A stretch of 9,500 nucleotides of DNA from positions 1 to 9,500 of the forward strand of contig CAJYRE010000370.1 of NCBI GenBank assembly GCA_913776675.1, given 5' to 3'. Positions 6,572 through 9,500 of the stretch are shown here, piece after piece. The stretch's first letter is position 1. The number at the start of each line of letters is the position of its first letter. A program made the position numbers and the translations under genes. The notes beneath the pieces are model-generated. The model was not told where the DNA came from, did no database searches, and saw only the letters and a program-made list of their open reading frames with translations. The stretch is from Rhizobiaceae bacterium (GTDB lineage Bacteria; Pseudomonadota; Alphaproteobacteria; Rhizobiales; Rhizobiaceae).

Positions 6572-7912
6572 ATGAAACCGACCGATCGAAAATCCGGCCT
6601 GACCATTCTGGCACTCGCGGGGCTTTGCCTCGCGGGTGCTGGCCTTGGTGCCCTCGCACAGGATTATCAGACCCCAAATCCGCCCCTTAGCGCGGTTGCC
6701 AAATTGGGCAAGACGCTGTTTTTCGATCAATCCCTCTCTGGCAGCGGCACCATGTCCTGCGCCAGTTGCCATGATCCCGCCCGGCACTATAATCCGGCCA
6801 ACGGATTGGCTGTACAACTCGGCGGTCCGCATCTCGATCAACCCGGCATACGTCCACCACCGAGCCTTGCCTATAAAATGGCAACACCGGCTTTTTCGAT
6901 CGGCCCTGAAAATTCAGCAGAAGAAGCCGCAGAAGCAGCCCCTATGGCCGAGGCCTCGGGCGTGGCACTCGCCAATCAAACAACACCCACCGCTGGCCCC
7001 GTGGCAGGTCAACCCGTGGTGAAGGCGGAGGCCGCGGCCGAAAATGCCGTGCCGCAAGGCGGTATGTTCTGGGATGGGCGCGTCGATAGTCTTGAAGAAC
7101 AGGCACTGGGCCCGCTGCTCTCGCCCTTTGAAATGGCCAATACCAATGAGGCCGATGTCTATCAGAAAATCAAAAAGGCCTATGGTCCGCAGCTTGAAGC
7201 CCTGTTTGGCGCAACAGTGCTGCAAGATCAGGCCATGACGCTCTCCGAAGTCGGCTTTGCGCTGGCGCGTTATCAGGTCGAAGCGCCGGAATTTCATCCC
7301 TATAGCAGCAAATATGATGCCTATTTGCGCGGTCAGGTGCAGTTGAGCGATGCAGAAGCGCGGGGTTTGAAACTGTTTGATGACCCCAAGAAAGGCAATT
7401 GTGCCTCCTGCCACCTCGACAAGATGACCGGCGATGGCCAGATGCCCAATTTTACCGATTACGAATATGAAGCGCTTGGCGTGCCGCGCAATCCGGCCAT
7501 TCCCGCCAATGCCGATCCGAAATTCTATGATCTCGGCATTTGCGGCCCTTTGCGGCAGGATGATTTTGCCAAGCAGCCGCAAAATTGCGGGCTGTTCAAA
7601 ACCCCGACTTTGCGCAATGTGGCCGAGCGCAGCGTTTATTTCCACAATGGCGTTTACAAGACGCTGGAAGACGCCACCCGCTTTTATGTGGCCCGCGATA
7701 CGGACCCGGCCAGCATCTATCCGAAAAAGCCGGATGGCACAGTCGATAAATTCAATGACCTGCCGGAGAGCTATAAGGGCAATATCGATGTGATTGACGC
7801 ACCAATGGATCGTAAACTTGGCCAGCCACCTGCCTTGAACGAGGCCGAGATCAAGGATGTTGTGGCGTTTTTAAAAACGCTCACGGACGGCTGGGATGTG
7901 AAAAAGCCCTGA
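6572..7912 (+). CDS. Di-heme cytochrome c peroxidase (CcpA/MauG family), periplasmic
   Basis: A 446-residue exported di-heme protein that should reduce hydrogen peroxide to water with electrons from the respiratory chain. A signal sequence or anchor is at about 9-30 (ALAQ|DY likely cut). Two CxxCH haem sites are present: CASCH at 63-67 and CASCH at 277-281. Family marks include FWDGRVDSLEEQALGPLLSP (166-185), FKTPTLRNV (342-350), YFHNGVYKTLEDA (356-368) and PMDRKLG (411-417). Between haem 1 and FWDGR lies an Ala-rich, low-complexity insertion (about 115-163). Cys 324 and 339 are two further cysteines that may form a disulfide. The ATG has AGGA at 6560-6563, eight bases upstream. The gene follows the phosphoesterase by 22 bp and ends at a strong terminator. 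A MauG-like oxidising role is an alternative, but no methylamine genes are here. Haem attachment needs a Ccm system encoded elsewhere. Confidence 0.9.
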   Translation: MKPTDRKSGLTILALAGLCLAGAGLGALAQDYQTPNPPLSAVAKLGKTLFFDQSLSGSGTMSCASCHDPARHYNPANGLAVQLGGPHLDQPGIRPPPSLAYKMATPAFSIGPENSAEEAAEAAPMAEASGVALANQTTPTAGPVAGQPVVKAEAAAENAVPQGGMFWDGRVDSLEEQALGPLLSPFEMANTNEADVYQKIKKAYGPQLEALFGATVLQDQAMTLSEVGFALARYQVEAPEFHPYSSKYDAYLRGQVQLSDAEARGLKLFDDPKKGNCASCHLDKMTGDGQMPNFTDYEYEALGVPRNPAIPANADPKFYDLGICGPLRQDDFAKQPQNCGLFKTPTLRNVAERSVYFHNGVYKTLEDATRFYVARDTDPASIYPKKPDGTVDKFNDLPESYKGNIDVIDAPMDRKLGQPPALNEAEIKDVVAFLKTLTDGWDVKKP

Positions 7913-7931
7913 AACAAAGGACCAGGAATCA

Positions 7932-7965
7932 GAAAAGCCCTCTCCATTTCTGGAAAGGGCTTTTC
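7932..7965. terminator. Bidirectional hairpin terminator between peroxidase and GNAT genes
   Basis: GAAAAGCCC (7932-7940) pairs with GGGCTTTTC (7957-7965). The stem continues to 15 pairs with one mismatch, closing on a TTTC loop at 7947-7950. It lies 19 bases after the peroxidase stop. The A/T runs at the stem base provide T-tracts for both strands, so it can also end the GNAT transcript arriving from the right. Confidence 0.85.
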
Positions 7966-8004
7966 CGGCCAACAGACTGGAGGTCCTTGGGCTTACAGAT
8001 TCCG

Positions 8005-8595
8005 TTACGCTGCCTTGCGCTTGCTGGCCTGAGCAAGACGGCGACCAGTGGCCGTGACCATCCCCGCTGCACCATCCAGCCAACCGGGAATAAGCTCCAG
8101 CGCCAGAAAGCGATTGCGCGCAAAGGGTCCGGGCATCACAAGATGCCCAGTCTTGGCAGCAAAGAAGCCGAAACGCTCATAGTAAGCGGCATCGCCCACC
8201 AGCAGCACCGCACCATGGCCCCGGTGCTTGGCTTCCAGCAAAGCGGCACGCATCAGGGCCGAGCCAATGCCCTTGCCCTCAACCGTGCAATCCACCGCCA
8301 GCGGCCCCAGCAGCAACGCATCCACAGCGTGACCTTCGGCATTGACACCGGCTTCAATGTTCCACAGGCGCACGGTGCCAATCACATGGCCCTTGCGGTC
8401 ACGCGCCACCAGCGCCAGCCCTTCGGCAGGGATGCGCCCACGGCGGATCATTTCCGAAGACTTCTTGGTGCGCTCAGCCCCCATCACCCGATCCAGCAGG
8501 GCTTCGCGCGCCACAACGTCAGCAGGTGTTTCAGCATCGATTTTAAAGCTTGGTTGCGCAAAAAAAGCGCGCATAGCATTGAGAACAGCGGCCAT
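8005..8595 (-). CDS. GNAT-family N-acetyltransferase (YhbS-like)
   Basis: A 196-residue cytoplasmic acetyl-CoA-dependent transferase. The core fold shows LVARDRKGHVIGTVRLW (about 62-78), then the acetyl-CoA pyrophosphate loop in LAVDCTVEGKGIGSALM (about 99-115; E-G-K-G-I-G fits Q/RxxGxG/A). VGDAAYYERFGF (133-144) is typical of the YhbS-like subgroup. The acceptor substrate is unknown. The ATG at 8595 is fixed by a full GGAGGT (8600-8605, complement). The gene lies 92 bp downstream of the ornithine/lysine decarboxylase on the same strand. I recall the same neighbour pair in other rhizobia, so a link to polyamine or amino-acid metabolism is possible but unproven. A GC-rich hairpin (8641-8665) separates the two. 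Confidence 0.85.
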   Translation of the reverse strand: MAAVLNAMRAFFAQPSFKIDAETPADVVAREALLDRVMGAERTKKSSEMIRRGRIPAEGLALVARDRKGHVIGTVRLWNIEAGVNAEGHAVDALLLGPLAVDCTVEGKGIGSALMRAALLEAKHRGHGAVLLVGDAAYYERFGFFAAKTGHLVMPGPFARNRFLALELIPGWLDGAAGMVTATGRRLAQASKRKAA

Positions 8596-8640
8596 TGTGA
8601 CCTCCTATCCGGGGGAGTTTCCAAATATTGTGTTGTTTTT

Positions 8641-8665
8641 CCGTGCCGGGATCAGACCGGCACGG
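8641..8665. other. GC-rich stem-loop between decarboxylase and GNAT gene
   Basis: CCGTGCCGG (8641-8649) and CCGGCACGG (8657-8665) form a perfect 9-bp stem with a 7-base loop. It starts 23 bases beyond the decarboxylase stop. On the minus strand the stem is followed by an A-run rather than a T-run, so it is not a textbook terminator. It could attenuate read-through into the GNAT gene or protect the decarboxylase mRNA 3' end. Confidence 0.55.
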
Positions 8666-8687
8666 CTGGAATAAATCCGAGAAAATC

Positions 8688-9500
8688 TCAGATAATATAG
8701 GCCTTCAACGGATCAAAGCCGTTAAATGCCACCGCCGAATAGGTGGTGGTGTAAGCGCCTGTGCCTTCGATCAGCACTTCATCGCCAATGGTCAGCGACA
8801 GCGGCAGCGGATACATGTTCTTCTCGTAAAGAACATCAGCGCTATCGCAGGTGGGGCCAGCCAACACGCAAGGCTCCATCTCGTCGCCATCACGGGCGGT
8901 ACGGATCGGATAGCGGATCGCTTCGTCCATGGTTTCTGCCAAGCCACCAAACTTGCCGATGTCGAGGAACACCCAGCGGTGCGCATCGTTGTCGGACTTC
9001 TTGGAGATCAGAACCACTTCAGCCTTGATCACACCGGCATTCCCCACCATGCCACGACCGGGCTCAATGATGGTCTGCGGAATGTTGTTGCCGAAATGCT
9101 TCTTCAGCGAGGCATTGATGGCCTGACCATAGGCTTCCGCCGATGGGATGTCGCGCAGGTACTTGGTGGGGAAACCACCACCCATGTTGACCATCTTGAG
9201 CGTGATGCCCTGCTTAGCCAACTGTGCGAACACCCGCTTGGCATCGCCAAGGGCTGCATCCCAGGCATCAACCTTGGTCATCTGAGAACCAACATGGAAG
9301 GACACCCCGAAGGATTCCAGACCCTGCTGGTGCGCGTAGACCAGAACATCGACAGCCATCTGTGGCACGCAGCCAAACTTGCGGCTCAGCGGCCATTCAG
9401 CGCCTTCACCATCGGTCAGAACGCGGCAGAATACGCGGGCACCGGGCGCGGAGCGGGCAATCTTTTCCACTTCTTCATGGCAATCGACAGCAAACAGGTT
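8688..9500 (-). CDS. Ornithine/lysine decarboxylase, fold III PLP enzyme (partial, C-terminal part)
   Basis: The frame is open to the right edge of the window, so the start is missing. The visible 270 residues begin NLFAVDCHEEVEKIA and end FDPLKAYII. The family makes putrescine or cadaverine with pyridoxal phosphate in the alanine-racemase-like fold. Visible motifs are FHVGSQ (His stacking on the cofactor), GGGFP (phosphate-binding glycines), EPGR, and GPTCDSADVLYE, which carries the catalytic Cys and substrate-contacting Asp at the dimer interface. YSAVAFNGF follows near the end. Bacterial members are usually a little under 400 residues, so roughly the first hundred, with the PLP lysine, lie outside. 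The GTG at 9470 is internal, not a start. Whether it prefers ornithine or lysine cannot be settled from this part; a dual-specificity enzyme is likely in Rhizobiales. Confidence 0.92.
   Translation of the reverse strand, partial: NLFAVDCHEEVEKIARSAPGARVFCRVLTDGEGAEWPLSRKFGCVPQMAVDVLVYAHQQGLESFGVSFHVGSQMTKVDAWDAALGDAKRVFAQLAKQGITLKMVNMGGGFPTKYLRDIPSAEAYGQAINASLKKHFGNNIPQTIIEPGRGMVGNAGVIKAEVVLISKKSDNDAHRWVFLDIGKFGGLAETMDEAIRYPIRTARDGDEMEPCVLAGPTCDSADVLYEKNMYPLPLSLTIGDEVLIEGTGAYTTTYSAVAFNGFDPLKAYII

Noticed and set aside
5500..6606. Long antisense open frame (368 codons) opposite the phosphoesterase
   Set aside because: The sense strand carries all family motifs; the antisense product has no recognisable domain and is a high-GC shadow.
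6914..7645. Antisense open frame (243 codons) opposite the peroxidase
   Set aside because: It lies wholly within the di-heme peroxidase gene and has no domain or start signal of its own.
7987..8700. Plus-strand open frame (237 codons) opposite the GNAT gene
   Set aside because: The minus-strand GNAT has a perfect ribosome binding site and acetyl-CoA motif; the plus frame runs through the terminator region and has no protein signature.

Overview
The window reads as chromosomal or large-replicon DNA from an alphaproteobacterium of the Rhizobiaceae (Agrobacterium/Allorhizobium/Rhizobium type). The grounds are moderate-to-high GC coding sequence, a chemoreceptor with the alphaproteobacterial signalling-tip sequence, an alanine-racemase-fold ornithine/lysine decarboxylase next to a GNAT gene, and two intergenic palindromic repeats of a kind I associate with rhizobial genomes. 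Family and genus are inferred from protein and repeat style, not from a marker gene. I see no rRNA, tRNA, CRISPR array, transposase, phage gene or plasmid origin.

Layout. Positions 1-58 are a perfect palindrome that looks like a bidirectional terminator. An AT-rich leader then leads to a methyl-accepting chemotaxis protein (+). Its natural ATG (253) is separated from the rest of the gene by an in-frame TGA at 289-291, inside the first membrane helix. A hairpin at 2121-2150 separates it from a convergent MFS transporter (-, 2177-3415) of the sialate/lactate-type (SHS-like) group. The gene-poor stretch 3416-3877 holds two related palindromic repeats and the terminator of an OmpW-family porin (-, 3878-4570).

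The 347-bp divergent intergenic region 4571-4917 is the most informative regulatory stretch. It has one perfect FNR/FixK-type box (TTGAT-N4-ATCAA, 4735-4748), one near-consensus box (4653-4666) at a good distance for activating ompW, and several other dyads. To its right lies a probable two-gene operon (+): an exported phosphoesterase/acid phosphatase (4918-6549) and, 22 bp later, a periplasmic di-heme cytochrome c peroxidase (6572-7912), ending at a strong hairpin terminator (7932-7965). The last part is on the minus strand: a decarboxylase that runs off the right edge (8688-9500), followed by a GNAT acetyltransferase (8005-8595).

How it fits together: the porin, phosphoesterase and peroxidase all act in the outer membrane or periplasm and flank a shared control region with oxygen-responsive-type boxes. 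A low-oxygen envelope module (uptake, phosphate release, peroxide reduction) is a reasonable hypothesis but is inference. None of the protein families is new; the best leads are the interrupted chemoreceptor, the FNR/FixK-box arrangement and the phosphoesterase-peroxidase pairing.
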